Assembly (NCBI GenBank): GCA_002862125.1
Contig: PHSP01000003.1
Location: 1,612,001-1,676,000 of the forward strand
From: Methylobacter sp. KS41
GTDB taxonomy: Bacteria > Pseudomonadota > Gammaproteobacteria > Methylococcales > Methylomonadaceae
Length of the DNA stretch: 64,000 nt
Direction of reading: 5' to 3'
The position numbers and the translations under genes are program-made. Within the stretch, counting starts at the first letter, position 1. Each line of letters begins with the position of its first letter. The notes under the pieces were generated by a model that was not told where the DNA came from, did no database searches, and saw only the letters and a list, made by a program, of their open reading frames with translations. Below are positions 18,001 to 28,535 of the stretch, one piece after another.

Positions 18001-19136
18001 GGCATGCCCACGCCCATAAACAAAATGGCAAACATCGCATCAATCATAATAACCACGGTGATTGAAGCTACCACGGAATTTGTCGTCTCGCTGCCCAGGC
18101 TTTCAGTATTCGGTTTTATTCTAAAACCAAAATGACAGGCAATCAGAGCGATCATCAGACCGAATACCGCGCTTTTACCCAGGCCTATGAAGACGTTCAG
18201 TAACGGCACCACATCAGGCAGTTTAACCAAAAACTGCTGATAGCTGATATCCAATGTATTTTGCGCTGAAAACATTCCGCCAATCAGCGCCGACGCGCTG
18301 GTCCATGCGCTTAAAAGAGGCAGAACTATTGTAAGCGCCGCCACTTTCGGCAAAATCAAGCGCAAGGAATGGGAAATGCCCATCGCGGATAAGGCGTCAA
18401 GTTCCTCGGTGACTCGCATGATGCCTATTTGAGCGGTCATCGCTGAACCGGAACGGCCAGCGACCAGAATTGCCGCTAACAAGGGCCCTAATTCACGGAT
18501 AATGCTAAGTCCCAGAATGTCAATAATATAAATTTCCGCGCCAAAAGTTTTTAATTGCAAGGCTGACAAATAACTGAGCACTATGCCAATCAAAAAGCCC
18601 ACCAATGCGGTAATGCCCAAAGCCCTGACGCCTGCATCATAAATTGTGATGGAAATCTCAGCACGGGGAATTTCACCCGGATGAACCAGCAGATAAGCCA
18701 AGTCCAAAACCAGTTGACCTAACAAGGTTACCAGATTCACTAATTGCGCCCAGAAGCCCCAAACCAGTTGCTGCAAATAGTTAAAAAATAACCTGAAACC
18801 GGAAGTTGCCGGCTCAGCAACAGGCACTGCCTGCGACTGCCAAAGGTCTAATAAAAACTGGTGTTCCGGTTTGATTTGTAACAGAGCAGGTAGTTGTTCT
18901 CCCCAAGCCTGCCAGAGAATCAAAGCCGCCGCGCTATCGAGCACGTCAAGCGGGCGCATGTCCCATTGCAAGCTTTCATTGACGGCATGGAGGCTGATTT
19001 GCTTTTGCAAATCAGGGTACAACGCCAAACTGCGAAGATTCCAGCTACCGCTTAGCCTGATGCACAGCCGCCCGTCCTCTTGCTTAATAACAGCTAATGA
19101 GGGAGGAAGATCCTGGCTTGACTCAGTTTCAATCAT
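17997..19136 (-). CDS. MlaE-like permease fused to an N-terminal STAS (MlaB-like) domain
   Basis: This 379-residue protein starts with a STAS-like domain (about residues 10-100; GRLCIRLSGSWNLRS, then MRPLDVLDSAAALILW). The MlaE permease domain follows, with about six membrane segments and the family motifs LGLSIIRELGPLLAAILVAGR and GSAMTAQIGIMRVTEELDAL. In E. coli the STAS subunit MlaB is a separate gene; the fused form is common in other bacteria and means no mlaB is needed. It is the first gene of the operon permease-ATPase-MCE-lipoprotein. It lies in the inner membrane. Confidence 0.92.
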   Translation of the reverse strand: MIETESSQDLPPSLAVIKQEDGRLCIRLSGSWNLRSLALYPDLQKQISLHAVNESLQWDMRPLDVLDSAAALILWQAWGEQLPALLQIKPEHQFLLDLWQSQAVPVAEPATSGFRLFFNYLQQLVWGFWAQLVNLVTLLGQLVLDLAYLLVHPGEIPRAEISITIYDAGVRALGITALVGFLIGIVLSYLSALQLKTFGAEIYIIDILGLSIIRELGPLLAAILVAGRSGSAMTAQIGIMRVTEELDALSAMGISHSLRLILPKVAALTIVLPLLSAWTSASALIGGMFSAQNTLDISYQQFLVKLPDVVPLLNVFIGLGKSAVFGLMIALIACHFGFRIKPNTESLGSETTNSVVASITVVIMIDAMFAILFMGVGMP

Positions 19137-19228
19137 TGGAAGGGCAATTAGTGTAAATACTAAGCTCCAGTTTACTGAATAGCGTTTTAGTAGCTAAGCT
19201 AACGGGATTATAAAAATAATTATCTTCT

Positions 19229-19798
19229 TTAAACGGATTTATAACCAGACCGCAACTCCGGTAATGTCTTGAACAGCTTAAAGATAGCCAAACCAGCAAG
19301 CGCATAAATCATGGCCGCGCCAACATAAGACGGGTAATAGCGGGCTACCCGTATAAAATACCCTGCCAACGATACATCATCATAACGGCCGGAAAACAAA
19401 TAAAAACTGCCGTTTGAAATAGCAAAAGCAGCGGATGCCGCCAGCGTTAGCAAACCGGCGGACTTTGCCAGTTCAGCAATGCTCATTGCTTTGTATGTGG
19501 AACAGATGCGGCCGGCAAACCACATTGCTGCATAGGTGGGGACCAGAAAAACATAGGCTGGCGAAACGCACCAGCTGCTTACGCCGTTTTTGATGGCGAC
19601 AAAATCAACCAAAGCCGCCAAGGCTAACAAGAAGCCGAACAAGGCTTTTTTCCGGTAAAATCCGGCAAAGAAAAACACTGTTAACGAAGCATCGGGAAGA
19701 TGCAATACGCCGCCAAAGTGATGAAAGCGTGTCAGCACTATCAGCGCAATCAGTGACATGGGTAAATACCCGGCCTGCAAGCTTTGTTTAAAGTTCAT
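19229..19798 (-). CDS. btuM: BtuM-like solitary ECF S-component (cobalamin uptake)
   Basis: This 189-residue inner-membrane protein has about five to six hydrophobic segments. It carries the pattern LHLPDASLTVFFFAGFY near the N-terminus and SSWCVSPAYVFLVP with a cysteine at residue 77. In BtuM of Thiobacillus denitrificans a conserved cysteine at almost the same position (Cys80) binds the cobalt and removes cyanide from cobalamin. BtuM proteins are solitary ECF S-components that move B12 across the inner membrane. The gene lies 44 bp after btuB and downstream of the same cobalamin riboswitch. I name it from memory of the family's pattern, from the context and from the cysteine; no search was run. 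Confidence 0.72.
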   Translation of the reverse strand: MNFKQSLQAGYLPMSLIALIVLTRFHHFGGVLHLPDASLTVFFFAGFYRKKALFGFLLALAALVDFVAIKNGVSSWCVSPAYVFLVPTYAAMWFAGRICSTYKAMSIAELAKSAGLLTLAASAAFAISNGSFYLFSGRYDDVSLAGYFIRVARYYPSYVGAAMIYALAGLAIFKLFKTLPELRSGYKSV

Positions 19799-19842
19799 TT
19801 TTATCTCCGGAGATATAGGAAGGTTAAGGGATGATTCTTCAG

Positions 19843-21687
19843 TTAATTATTGTAATGCACTGACACAAAAAAATTTCTACCCGCCATGTTGTAAGTATCA
19901 ACTGTTTGATAATTTTTAGCCAGCAGGTTATTTAACTTGGCGCTCAGCATCCAGTTTTTATTGAAATGATAGGCTGACCGTAAATCAACGGTTACATAGC
20001 CCGCAACTTTGATGGTATTTTGCGTATTATCAAAACGATCGCCTTGCGCCAGCACATTAGCGCCTGCGTCAATAGCACCGAAAGTTCTGGACAAATCGAA
20101 TGCCAGCATTTCCGAGGCTCGACGAGGCAATCTTGCATGGGTCTCCACATTCTTGGGATTCAACAGGTTCATGGTCAACTTGCCATTCCAGCCCATTAAT
20201 TGCGAAGCAAATTCTGTTTCAATACCTTCAATTTGCGCTTTGCCGATATTTTCCGCGCTAAAATTAAAAGTTAGCGGATTCATTACAGGGGTAATCAAAT
20301 TACCGATATTGGTATGGTAGGCTCGAACTTCCCATTGTCCCCAGTCGTGATTGCCGGCAATTCCCGCTTCATACGACTTGGATTCTTCCGGCTTCAGGTT
20401 GGGGTTGCCGTAATTAGGAAAATAAAGATCATTTAGCGATGGCGCTTTGAACGCATTGCCAAAGTTCGCTAACAGGCTGATGCCATAGTCCCAATTGTAC
20501 CGCCAGCCGGCATTTCCTGTCACATAATCGCCGAACGACTGATTATTGTCATAGCGTACTGAGGCATTTACAAAATGGTTATCCCATAACTTGCTATGCA
20601 GTTCAGCAAACACGCCCACATCGTAACGGGAGCTTTGATTGTATGTTTCCGAGCTATTCACTTCATCCAGGCGATAATCCGAGCCCAAAATTAGTTGATG
20701 CTCGCTGGATAATTTAATCTGATTCAGCCAGCTTGCATTCCAGCGGGTGCTGTTAAATTTACTTGAGAATGAACCATCCGGAGCAAACTGATCTTGATCA
20801 TCCTGGCTTTCCCCGAAGCGCAAAGTCGAGCGCCAGTTTTTGACAATATCCATGCTGGCTGACGTGCCGATAACCTGTTCTGTAAAATTAGTTTTATTTT
20901 GAAAATAACCATCGTAGTTTGTAGTTCCTTGAGTCCTCATAAAGAAGGCTTCGAGCTCTCCGTTACTGTCAAAATGGCGTCCAACCCTGGCATTGACCGC
21001 CGCATTGCTATAGCCATCATTGTCCGGCTGATTAACGCCGAAGGGCCTAGGCGTTGGCTGCCGGGCATTAAATCCGTGCGAGCCGAATCCTGAAGAGCCT
21101 AAAGTGTACCAGTTGCTTTTCCACTTGCCGCTAACGGTGCCGGCTGCTCGATAAGTAGCATAAGTTCCCCCTCCGGAATCCAGGGTTATGTCTGGCTTTT
21201 CAGTGGCGGCGCCTTTACGGGTAAAAATCTGGATAACGCCGCCCATCGCTTCCGAACCGTATAAGCTTGATTGAGGACCTTTGATAATTTCCACGCGCTC
21301 AACGGAATCCATCGGGATAAACTCAAAGGGAGTTGTTCCCAAGGTAGTAGAACCAACCTTAATGCCATCAATCAGCACTAAAACATTGTCGGAATTGGTT
21401 CCACGCATAAATAAGCTCGTGGTTTTACCGTAACCGCCTTGTTGAGTCATGTCGATTCCGCTCGTGCCTTTTAAAAGCTGAGGCAGAGTTTGAACCTGCA
21501 GGCGTTCAATATCCTTGCGGGTATAGACCGTGGTCGCAGCCGATAACTGATTTTTGGCAACTTCCGTCCTTGTCGCCGTAACCACTATATCGGGTAATTC
21601 CATTGAATTGTTAACAGGATTTTCCTGTGCTTGTGACTGGGCATTAATGCCCGCAAGCAATACAGAACTGAAGATAAATTTTTGCAT
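19843..21687 (-). CDS. btuB: TonB-dependent vitamin B12 receptor BtuB
   Basis: This 614-residue outer-membrane receptor has a signal peptide (KFIFSSVLLAGINAQSQAQ), a TonB box (PDIVVTATRTE) and a plug domain with the typical MRGTNSDNVLVLIDGIKV and VERVEIIKGPQSSLYGSEAMGG. A 22-strand barrel follows and ends in FFVSVHYNN; a terminal aromatic is usual, but here the chain ends in Asn. The length matches E. coli BtuB. A cobalamin riboswitch lies upstream, which makes cobalamin the likely cargo. It is probably transcribed with the BtuM-like gene, giving a route across both membranes. Confidence 0.93.
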   Translation of the reverse strand: MQKFIFSSVLLAGINAQSQAQENPVNNSMELPDIVVTATRTEVAKNQLSAATTVYTRKDIERLQVQTLPQLLKGTSGIDMTQQGGYGKTTSLFMRGTNSDNVLVLIDGIKVGSTTLGTTPFEFIPMDSVERVEIIKGPQSSLYGSEAMGGVIQIFTRKGAATEKPDITLDSGGGTYATYRAAGTVSGKWKSNWYTLGSSGFGSHGFNARQPTPRPFGVNQPDNDGYSNAAVNARVGRHFDSNGELEAFFMRTQGTTNYDGYFQNKTNFTEQVIGTSASMDIVKNWRSTLRFGESQDDQDQFAPDGSFSSKFNSTRWNASWLNQIKLSSEHQLILGSDYRLDEVNSSETYNQSSRYDVGVFAELHSKLWDNHFVNASVRYDNNQSFGDYVTGNAGWRYNWDYGISLLANFGNAFKAPSLNDLYFPNYGNPNLKPEESKSYEAGIAGNHDWGQWEVRAYHTNIGNLITPVMNPLTFNFSAENIGKAQIEGIETEFASQLMGWNGKLTMNLLNPKNVETHARLPRRASEMLAFDLSRTFGAIDAGANVLAQGDRFDNTQNTIKVAGYVTVDLRSAYHFNKNWMLSAKLNNLLAKNYQTVDTYNMAGRNFFVSVHYNN

Positions 21688-21809
21688 GATTGTCCTCTGC
21701 GCCGCCCGCGCATAGCGATTGAATAATTACAACGGAGGACTAAAGAAGATGAAAGACACGAAGGCGCACAATCACACCGCAAAACAGCCCTCCGCTGCAG
21801 CGAATTATA

Positions 21810-22001
21810 CTTTCGGGCCGGTCTCCGGGCTTATAAGTGGCGTAAACCTGAATCATCACCTTCCCATGTTCAATAACACAGTGGCGTATTGATGACTCTT
21901 TACTTATATACCGTTGCGGGGGCAGCGTCGGATTTGGCCTTAACCTTACCGACTTCCCGTTTAACCATCGGATTTGACAATCTTCTGGAACCTGAAAGCA
22001 G
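21810..22001 (-). promoter_or_regulatory. Cobalamin (AdoCbl) riboswitch
   Basis: Read on the minus strand, the leader holds the conserved cobalamin-riboswitch blocks in order: an AGGTTCC block near the start; ACGGGAAGTCGG; the core CTGCCCCCGCAACGG (plus-strand 21911-21925); GCCACTG with GGGAAGG after it; and the B12 box AAGCCCGGAGACCGGCC (plus-strand 21816-21832). It lies 120-310 bases before the btuB start. Binding of cobalamin is expected to mask the btuB translation start or end transcription, so uptake genes are off when B12 is plentiful. Confidence 0.93.
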
Positions 22002-22007
22002 GCCATA

Positions 22008-22036
22008 ATTATAGGGGGTAATCTTGATAAAGCAAA
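22008..22036 (-). promoter_or_regulatory. Probable promoter of the riboswitch-btuB-btuM unit
   Basis: On the minus strand a perfect TATAAT (plus positions 22008-22013) stands 16 bp downstream of a weak -35 TTGCTT. It would start transcription near 22001, directly before the riboswitch's first conserved block. From here to the hybrid kinase's stop at 22424 (about 390 bp) I see no gene. Confidence 0.5.
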
Positions 22037-22423
22037 TCGTGGCGCAACTGGCATGGAAGTCAGCTAGCTGGCGGAGTGCGCAGTGAGAAGGGAAAATGCA
22101 GGCGAAGGCGGGGGTGACCAAAGAAACTCTGAATAGATAACCAACACGGAAGCACGGTTATGGAGAGCCAATGCGGAATCTGAAAGAAGCCTTGGCCAAT
22201 GGATCACCTGAACGCAAGTGAATCTCCGCAAGGCGGCAGCAACGGGGTAAGAAGCCGGCAATAACCGAAGTCCAATATTCTCACTGTAACGCGTTGCCGT
22301 ATCGTTGGCAGGCGGATGGATAAAGCCAATAGACATCTTGTCATGTAGATTTTTTTGAAAACAAACCTTGTTCAACTTATTTCGCGCATGTTCCTTAGAG
22401 TTGGAATCGCAAAAAAGTTTGCC

Positions 22424-25400
22424 TCAAGGATTAGTCGCTTCCCTGAGCGTTTCCAATGCTGTTTCGTATTCAAATATGCTAATTTGGCGGATAAAATCAG
22501 AATAACGGCAACCTAACTTCATTCGAAGCAGATTATCGTATTTACGGGCCAAGAGGTTGGCGCGTGTGTTGTCTTCGGCAAGCAGGCTCTCAAGTTCTGT
22601 GAGAATCCGTTTTATGTCTTCAGGATTAATGCCGCTGCTGATGTCTTCGATAAGGACAGCTATCTCGGGCAGGTTTTTGATATTCCGGACGAGTTGCGTC
22701 AATTCAAGATCACACAAGCTGGCCAATTCCATGCATTCAGGCAGTGCAGCGCCTCGGCGCAGGGCGGTATCGAGTTTTGCCGCCAGGTCCGAAACGCAGC
22801 GCGCGCCGAGGGTGGCGGCGACGCCTTTTAGTTCGTGCGCCAGACATTGCGCCTCTTGAGTGTTTCCGTCAGCCAGCCGTTCAAGCACATGTTTCATGTC
22901 TTCTTTATGAAGGCCCGCGAACATGCGCAGTAGGCGCAGATATTTCTCAGCGTCGCCCAGCACGGCGGCGAGGCCTTGCGCGAACTCCAGTCCGGGTATG
23001 TCAGTCAATTGTGCCTTGATAGCATTAGCCGGGGGAGAACTGGGAGTTACTTCAGCCAAGTATTCGCTGGGCTGGATTTCCTCTTCCGGATGGCGACTTT
23101 GGCCCGGACCCGGCAACCAGCGGAGCAGCGCGGCATAGAGGTCCACTGGGTTCACTGGCTTGGCGACAAAGTCGTTCATGCCTGCGTCCAGGCACGCTTG
23201 CCTGTCTTCGATAAAGGCGTTGGCGGTCATGGCCAGGATCGGCAAGGCCGCGAAGCGGGGCTGGGCTCGAATTGCTCTGGTCGCCGTCAAGCCATCCATA
23301 ACCGGCATCTGAATATCCATCAGCACGAGTTCGTAGGCATGCTTGCGGATTTTTTCCAGGGCGATGCGGCCGTTTTCCGCCGTATCCACAGACAGACCGG
23401 CGCCATGCAGCAATTCCAGCGCTACCTCCCGGTTGATCGGATTATCTTCCGCCAGCAATAAAAGCGCGCCGGCATGGTTTCTTCTCAGGATGTTCTCGGC
23501 ATCCGCCGGTTTTACCATGGGTTTGTCAGTTATAACGCCATGGCCCCGCTGGAGCCGGACAGTAAACCAGAATGTGCTGCCTTGACCCAGGGCGCTTTGC
23601 ACGCCCGCCTCGCCATTCATCATGTTCGCCAGGTGCCGGGTAATTGCAAGTCCTAATCCGGTGCCGCCGTATTTGCGGGTGATTGAAGCATCAGCCTGGC
23701 TAAAGACCTCAAATAATACCGGCAGTTGCTCTTCCGCGATGCCAATACCTGAGTCCTGGACTTCGAAACGCACCAGCAAGCCCTCGCTGCTGTCTTCCAA
23801 TAGCTTCGCCCGCAGCCAGATCTTTCCTTGCTCGGAAAATTTGATAGCGTTACTGGCATAATTGAGTATGGCCTGAAGCAGACGGGTAGCATCCCCGCGC
23901 AGCCACAAAGGCACGTCACCGCTATCCACTTCGATGGTGAGGCCTTTGGCCCGGGCTTGATCGGCCACCAGGGAGCGAACGTGGTCCAGCACTGTCTCCA
24001 GAGCAAAGTCGGTGTATTCCAGTAACAGGCAGCCGGCCTCAATCTTCGACAGATCCAGGATGTCATTAATGATAGCCAGCAGATGCTGGGCGGAATTGTC
24101 GATCTTGTTCAGATATTCGTATTGTGCGGGTGTTGAAGTTGTTTTGCGCAAAAGATAGGTTAGCCCGATAATAGCATTCATCGGCGTGCGAATTTCGTGA
24201 CTCATATTGGCCAGGAAAGCGCTCTTGGCCCTGGTGGCCGCTTCGGCGCTTTCGGCGCGGCGCGCCAGTTCAGCCTCCATTTCCCGTTGCGGCTTGATGT
24301 CGCGGGCAAAACCGACCGTGCCTAGCACCGCGCCACCGGTATCGAAAATAGGCGCTTTGAAGATTTCATAAAGACTGTCCGGCTCACTTGGCCCCGCCGC
24401 CTCCACTATCTTTTGACGGCGCGTTGCTAGCACTTCCGCATCAGTGGCAAGTAAACGCTCGGCAGTCGCGCGCGGCCAGAGATCGAAGCCGGACTTGCCA
24501 ATTATTTCTTCCGGTTTTCTGTCAGTAGTCTCAGCGAATATCCGGTTGACAACCAAGAAACGCCCCTCTTTGTCCTTTAGCCAGGCCATAAACGGCAGGT
24601 TGTCGATTAGCGCTTGAAGGAAATGGCTCTGCCTGCGCAGCTCGCCGGTGCGCGTTTCCACCAGCTCTTCCAGATTATGGCGGTGCCGGTCCAGTTCCTC
24701 GCCCAGGCGTTTCTTTCCGGTGATATCCTCCTTCACGCCCACATAATGAGTGATGTTTCCATCCGGCTGGCGAAGGGGGGAAATAATGGCGAATTCCGCA
24801 TATTCCCTGCCGTCCTTGCGCTTATTAATAAACTCTCCTTTCCAGGTTTGACCCTGGGATATGTCATTCCAGAGATTCTGATAGGTTTCCCTGGGCGTTT
24901 TCCCGGATTGAAGAATGCTAGGGTTCCGGCCTATGACTTCATCACGGCTATAACCGGAGTTGTTCAGGAAAGCTTTATTCACGTATTCGATCTTGGCATC
25001 CAGGTTTGTGATGACGATACTTTCCGGACTCTGTTCGACGGCTTGGGCGAGTTTGCGTAACTGATCTTCGGTCTGCCTGCGTCCGGTAATGTCTTCGTAG
25101 ACGCCCAGTATGCCGATGATCAGATCATCCCGGTCACGAAGCGGTATCTTGGAAGTGCGTACCCAGATCCTGTCGCCTTCAAAGCGCGTAAGACTTTCTT
25201 CGAAATTGAGCTTGGGGATGCCCGATTCCATCACTGCCATATCATCTTCTTGATACAATCCGGCTTGATTTTTCCAGACCATATCAAAATCGGTCCTGCC
25301 GGTCAGTTCGTCCGGGGAGGAGCATCCGGCATCTTGGGCAAACAGAGTGTTGCAGCCCAGATAACGCGAATTGCGATCCTTCCAGAATACCCGGTCCGGC

Positions 25401-26347
25401 ACGTTTTCTATGACGGACCGGAGCAAATCCAACGATTCACGAATAGTAATTTCTGCCTGTTTCCGGTTGGTGATTTCGCGGTTAGCGCCATACCACCCGA
25501 GGGGTTCATGATGCTCGCCGTGGCCAGGCTTGCAACGATGGCTGATCCAGCGCACAGAGCCGTCCTTGAGGACGATGCGCAATTCCACTTCGTGTATGCC
25601 GGTATTAAGATTGTCTGCAAAGTGTTGCCGGTACTTAACGCGGTCATCCGGGTGGATAATGTTGTTCATTAATCCTTTATCGGCGGTGAATTCCTCGGGA
25701 CTATGACCGCTAATCATCTCGCAAGCCGGCGATACGTATTTGAAGCAATGGTCCAGTCCTAGCCAAAAGATCCAGTCGGAAGAGTGTTCAGCCAGCAGCC
25801 GGAATTTAGCTTCGGACTTCCGCAACGCCTCATGAGCCTCCTCGGCACGGATGCGGGCGGCGACGGCGTCTTCCATCAGGTTCAGCGCCGCCAGTCTGGC
25901 TTGGCGTTGCTCTTCAATGGCGATCGCCTGGTTTTTGAGCAAGGCGGCTTCAGCGGCTTGGCGTGCGCAGTGTTCGTTGGCTTCATTAACTGTGCGCCTT
26001 ATGGATGGCGCCAGCCGGGTCAGATTATCCTTGAGAATGAAGTCGCTGATACCCAGATGCAACAGTTCCGCCGCCACTTCCTCATTAATGCTGCCGGACA
26101 CCAGGATAACCGGCAAGTCAGGGCAATGCGTCTGGATGCGTCGAAGAGAAATGCGGAAATCCATGCCGGGCACGTTGTAATCGAACAGCAGCACATCCCA
26201 TTCGCTCCGCAAAGCGGCGTCCAGTTCCTCGTCGCTGGCGACACGCAGGCACCAGGCAGACAGTCCCTGCTGGTGGAGGTGGTGCTCCAGCAGCAGGTAA
26301 TCGGCGGTTACGTCTTCAATAATAAGAAGTTTCAGCGGGCTGTTCAT
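22424..26347 (-). CDS. Hybrid sensor histidine kinase: REC, four PAS, HisKA/HATPase, REC, Hpt
   Basis: This 1,307-residue cytoplasmic hybrid kinase has no membrane segments. Domains in order: receiver ([20 protein letters not shown]); a coiled coil; four PAS domains (starting at [33 protein letters not shown] and [13 protein letters not shown]); HisKA ([14 protein letters not shown]); HATPase ([25 protein letters not shown]); receiver ([31 protein letters not shown]); and Hpt with the phospho-His ([13 protein letters not shown]). A complete phosphorelay is on one chain. The ATG at 26347 gives [13 protein letters not shown]; the longer frame runs into the preceding receiver gene. It is the last gene after the ETR1-like kinase and the single receiver, and so may receive their signal. 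Confidence 0.9.
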   Translation of the reverse strand: MNSPLKLLIIEDVTADYLLLEHHLHQQGLSAWCLRVASDEELDAALRSEWDVLLFDYNVPGMDFRISLRRIQTHCPDLPVILVSGSINEEVAAELLHLGISDFILKDNLTRLAPSIRRTVNEANEHCARQAAEAALLKNQAIAIEEQRQARLAALNLMEDAVAARIRAEEAHEALRKSEAKFRLLAEHSSDWIFWLGLDHCFKYVSPACEMISGHSPEEFTADKGLMNNIIHPDDRVKYRQHFADNLNTGIHEVELRIVLKDGSVRWISHRCKPGHGEHHEPLGWYGANREITNRKQAEITIRESLDLLRSVIENVPDRVFWKDRNSRYLGCNTLFAQDAGCSSPDELTGRTDFDMVWKNQAGLYQEDDMAVMESGIPKLNFEESLTRFEGDRIWVRTSKIPLRDRDDLIIGILGVYEDITGRRQTEDQLRKLAQAVEQSPESIVITNLDAKIEYVNKAFLNNSGYSRDEVIGRNPSILQSGKTPRETYQNLWNDISQGQTWKGEFINKRKDGREYAEFAIISPLRQPDGNITHYVGVKEDITGKKRLGEELDRHRHNLEELVETRTGELRRQSHFLQALIDNLPFMAWLKDKEGRFLVVNRIFAETTDRKPEEIIGKSGFDLWPRATAERLLATDAEVLATRRQKIVEAAGPSEPDSLYEIFKAPIFDTGGAVLGTVGFARDIKPQREMEAELARRAESAEAATRAKSAFLANMSHEIRTPMNAIIGLTYLLRKTTSTPAQYEYLNKIDNSAQHLLAIINDILDLSKIEAGCLLLEYTDFALETVLDHVRSLVADQARAKGLTIEVDSGDVPLWLRGDATRLLQAILNYASNAIKFSEQGKIWLRAKLLEDSSEGLLVRFEVQDSGIGIAEEQLPVLFEVFSQADASITRKYGGTGLGLAITRHLANMMNGEAGVQSALGQGSTFWFTVRLQRGHGVITDKPMVKPADAENILRRNHAGALLLLAEDNPINREVALELLHGAGLSVDTAENGRIALEKIRKHAYELVLMDIQMPVMDGLTATRAIRAQPRFAALPILAMTANAFIEDRQACLDAGMNDFVAKPVNPVDLYAALLRWLPGPGQSRHPEEEIQPSEYLAEVTPSSPPANAIKAQLTDIPGLEFAQGLAAVLGDAEKYLRLLRMFAGLHKEDMKHVLERLADGNTQEAQCLAHELKGVAATLGARCVSDLAAKLDTALRRGAALPECMELASLCDLELTQLVRNIKNLPEIAVLIEDISSGINPEDIKRILTELESLLAEDNTRANLLARKYDNLLRMKLGCRYSDFIRQISIFEYETALETLREATNP

Positions 26348-26354
26348 CGCGGTT

Positions 26355-26795
26355 TCATTGCGCGGGCGGAGGCTCGTTAGTCGCCAGCCAGTAGATACCC
26401 AGGTGCGCAACAGTATGGGCAAATTCGGCAAAATCCACCGGTTTGCGCACGAAGCTGTTTGCGCCGTTTTCATAGCTCATCAGACGGTCGCGTTCCTCAT
26501 CCGAAGAAGTGAGGATAACCACCGGCAGCAGCTCAGTGCGGGCGTCGGCGCGAAGTCTCTTTAGCACTTCCAGGCCGGACAGCCGCGGCAGGCCGATATC
26601 GAGTATGACTACAGCAGGCAGGCCGGAGCCTGTACGGCTGGCGAATTCGCCTTCCCGGAACAGGTAGTCCAGCGCCTGCTGTCCATCCCTCGCCACGTCT
26701 ATCTGATTGCACAAGTTGGCTTTACGCAAGACGCGCAAGGTTAGCATTTCATCCTGAAGATTGTCTTCCACCAGCAATATGGTTTTGGCCTTCAT
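26355..26795 (-). CDS. Single-domain response regulator (Rcp1-like receiver)
   Basis: This 146-residue receiver domain has acidic residues in [11 protein letters not shown], the phospho-acceptor Asp in [14 protein letters not shown], the conserved Thr/Ser in [11 protein letters not shown] and the Lys in FVRKPVDF. The pattern with an extended [18 protein letters not shown] helix matches Rcp1-type receivers that partner phytochrome-like kinases. It overlaps the ETR1-like kinase gene by 4 bp, so the kinase and this receiver are probably a cognate pair. With no output domain, it would pass phosphate on, perhaps to the hybrid kinase that starts 7 bp further on, or act on a protein such as a motility target. 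Confidence 0.92.
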   Translation of the reverse strand: MKAKTILLVEDNLQDEMLTLRVLRKANLCNQIDVARDGQQALDYLFREGEFASRTGSGLPAVVILDIGLPRLSGLEVLKRLRADARTELLPVVILTSSDEERDRLMSYENGANSFVRKPVDFAEFAHTVAHLGIYWLATNEPPPAQ

Positions 26796-28408
26796 GGTTG
26801 AGTCTCCTTAATCGTTTGCTTGCCGGTCAAAGTAAAACAGAAAACCGCGCCCTTGTCCGGTTCACTCCGCGCTTCGATAATCCCGCCGTGCCGGCCTACG
26901 ATCCGCTGCACGGTGGCCAGACCGATGCCGATGCCGGGGAATTCATCCTGGCGGTGCAGGCGCTGGAAAGGCTGGAATAGCCGGTTGGCGTGGGCCATAT
27001 TAAAACCGGCGCCGTTATCGGCGACGCAAAAGCGGCGTTCGCCATCCTGTTCCTCGGAGTATACGCGAATAACCGGCGCTGTCGCGCGTATCGTGTATTT
27101 CCAGGCATTGCCCAGCAGGTTGCGCATGACCGCTTCGATCATGCGGGAATCGCCATGCGCTTGCAGCCCTGGTTCGACCCGCGATTCCACCTGCCTTCCG
27201 GGGTCGTTTCGCCTCAATTCGAACAGCAATTGCTCCGATAGGGCTGTTAGATCCACGGCGTCATGCCGTAATTCGCCGCGTGTGCTTCGCGAAAGAACCA
27301 ACAGGCCGTCGACCAACTCGTTCATTTTGCGGCTGGCCAGATCGATCTGCTCCAGGTATACCTTCGCTTCGTCCTGCAGCTGGCCGCCGTAATCCTCAAT
27401 CAAAGCCCGGCTGAAGCCGTTCATGGCCCGCAATGGCGCGCGCAGATCGTGCGAGACAGCATAGGCGAAGCTGTCTAGCTCATGGTTGGTGGCGGTGAGT
27501 TCAGCGGTGCGCTCGATAACCTTTTGCTCAAGGCTGGCATTAAGTTCCTGGATCTTTGCTTCGGCAAGCTTTTTATCGGTAATATCGCGAGCGATTTTTG
27601 AAGCGCCGACGATCAGGCCTTCTTTGTTCAGGATAGGAGAGATTGTAACGGAAACAGCAATCAGGCTGCCGTCCTTGCGGATGCGCTCCGTTTCGAAATG
27701 CTTGATTGATTGGCCGCGCCGGAGGGTATCGCAAATCTTGTCTTCATCTTTCCGGTACTCGGGAGGAATAAGCGTGTCGATAGTTTGGCCTACGATCTCC
27801 GTCGCGGTGTAACCGAAAATCTTTTCAGCTGCCCGGTTCCAGCTAGTAATGATGCCGTCCAGTGTTTCGCCGATGATCGCGTCCTCGGAATATTCGACGA
27901 TGGCCGCCAAGGACATCCTATCTTTCTGCCAGTCCGATTCGACCGCATCCTTTGCCAATTGCAGGGCTTTCTCCACTTGCTTGCGTTCGAATATTTCGTT
28001 TTGCAGCGCTTCATTTATGCCCCTCAACTGAGTTGGGCTAGGTAGTTTCAAGGCCTGAGGGATCATGGGCCAGAGCGCCACGGCGGTAATGACCGAAATA
28101 ATCGCGGTGACCGCCTTAATCAAGGCGTCAAGTTCGTACAGGGGCAGCCATAGTACGATTGCGCCCATCAAATGAGTTGCGCCGCAGGCCATGATAAAGG
28201 CCGCGAACATCCATAACAGCCATGGGTACGGAAAGTCCTCGCGCCTTCTTGCGAAATAAGCCAGCGCCATGGGCATTGAAAAATACGCAAGGAAAATCAA
28301 AGTGTCGCTGACAACGTAAGTCAAAACCAGCGGTTCTGACCAGCTGAGGCAATAACCGTGCGGCATATAGCCATTTACGCCAAAAAACCGGCCAAGTTCG
28401 TTGATCAT
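26792..28408 (-). CDS. Histidine kinase with an ethylene-receptor-like (ETR1) N-terminal domain
   Basis: This 538-residue membrane kinase starts with three hydrophobic segments (residues 28-115) that align with the ethylene-binding domain of plant ETR1. Compare VSDTLIFLAYFSMPMALAYF here with the ETR1 ISDFFIALAYFSIP block, and FAAFIMACGATHLM here with FGAFIVLCGATHL. With one constant offset of ten residues, the ETR1 positions Asp25, Tyr32, Pro36, Phe58, Ile62, Cys65 and His69 are Asp35, Tyr42, Pro46, Phe68, Ile72, Cys75 and His79. Cys65 and His69 bind the copper cofactor in ETR1. A PAS domain (about 165-290), HisKA (SHDLRAPLRAMNG) and HATPase (GIGIGLATVQRIVGRHGG) follow. It precedes a single receiver and a hybrid kinase. 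That it senses ethylene is an inference from the residues. Confidence 0.88.
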   Translation of the reverse strand: MINELGRFFGVNGYMPHGYCLSWSEPLVLTYVVSDTLIFLAYFSMPMALAYFARRREDFPYPWLLWMFAAFIMACGATHLMGAIVLWLPLYELDALIKAVTAIISVITAVALWPMIPQALKLPSPTQLRGINEALQNEIFERKQVEKALQLAKDAVESDWQKDRMSLAAIVEYSEDAIIGETLDGIITSWNRAAEKIFGYTATEIVGQTIDTLIPPEYRKDEDKICDTLRRGQSIKHFETERIRKDGSLIAVSVTISPILNKEGLIVGASKIARDITDKKLAEAKIQELNASLEQKVIERTAELTATNHELDSFAYAVSHDLRAPLRAMNGFSRALIEDYGGQLQDEAKVYLEQIDLASRKMNELVDGLLVLSRSTRGELRHDAVDLTALSEQLLFELRRNDPGRQVESRVEPGLQAHGDSRMIEAVMRNLLGNAWKYTIRATAPVIRVYSEEQDGERRFCVADNGAGFNMAHANRLFQPFQRLHRQDEFPGIGIGLATVQRIVGRHGGIIEARSEPDKGAVFCFTLTGKQTIKETQP

Positions 28409-28535
28409 AATGACGCACTCCGCAGAATGCTTGAAAAGAACGGAAACCTAGAATACCGGGAAATCCAGGACATCGGTATCCACCTTGGCGCCAGGGGCGG
28501 GAAGGGCGGCTGGATGGATAAGACCGGGCCGGCGT

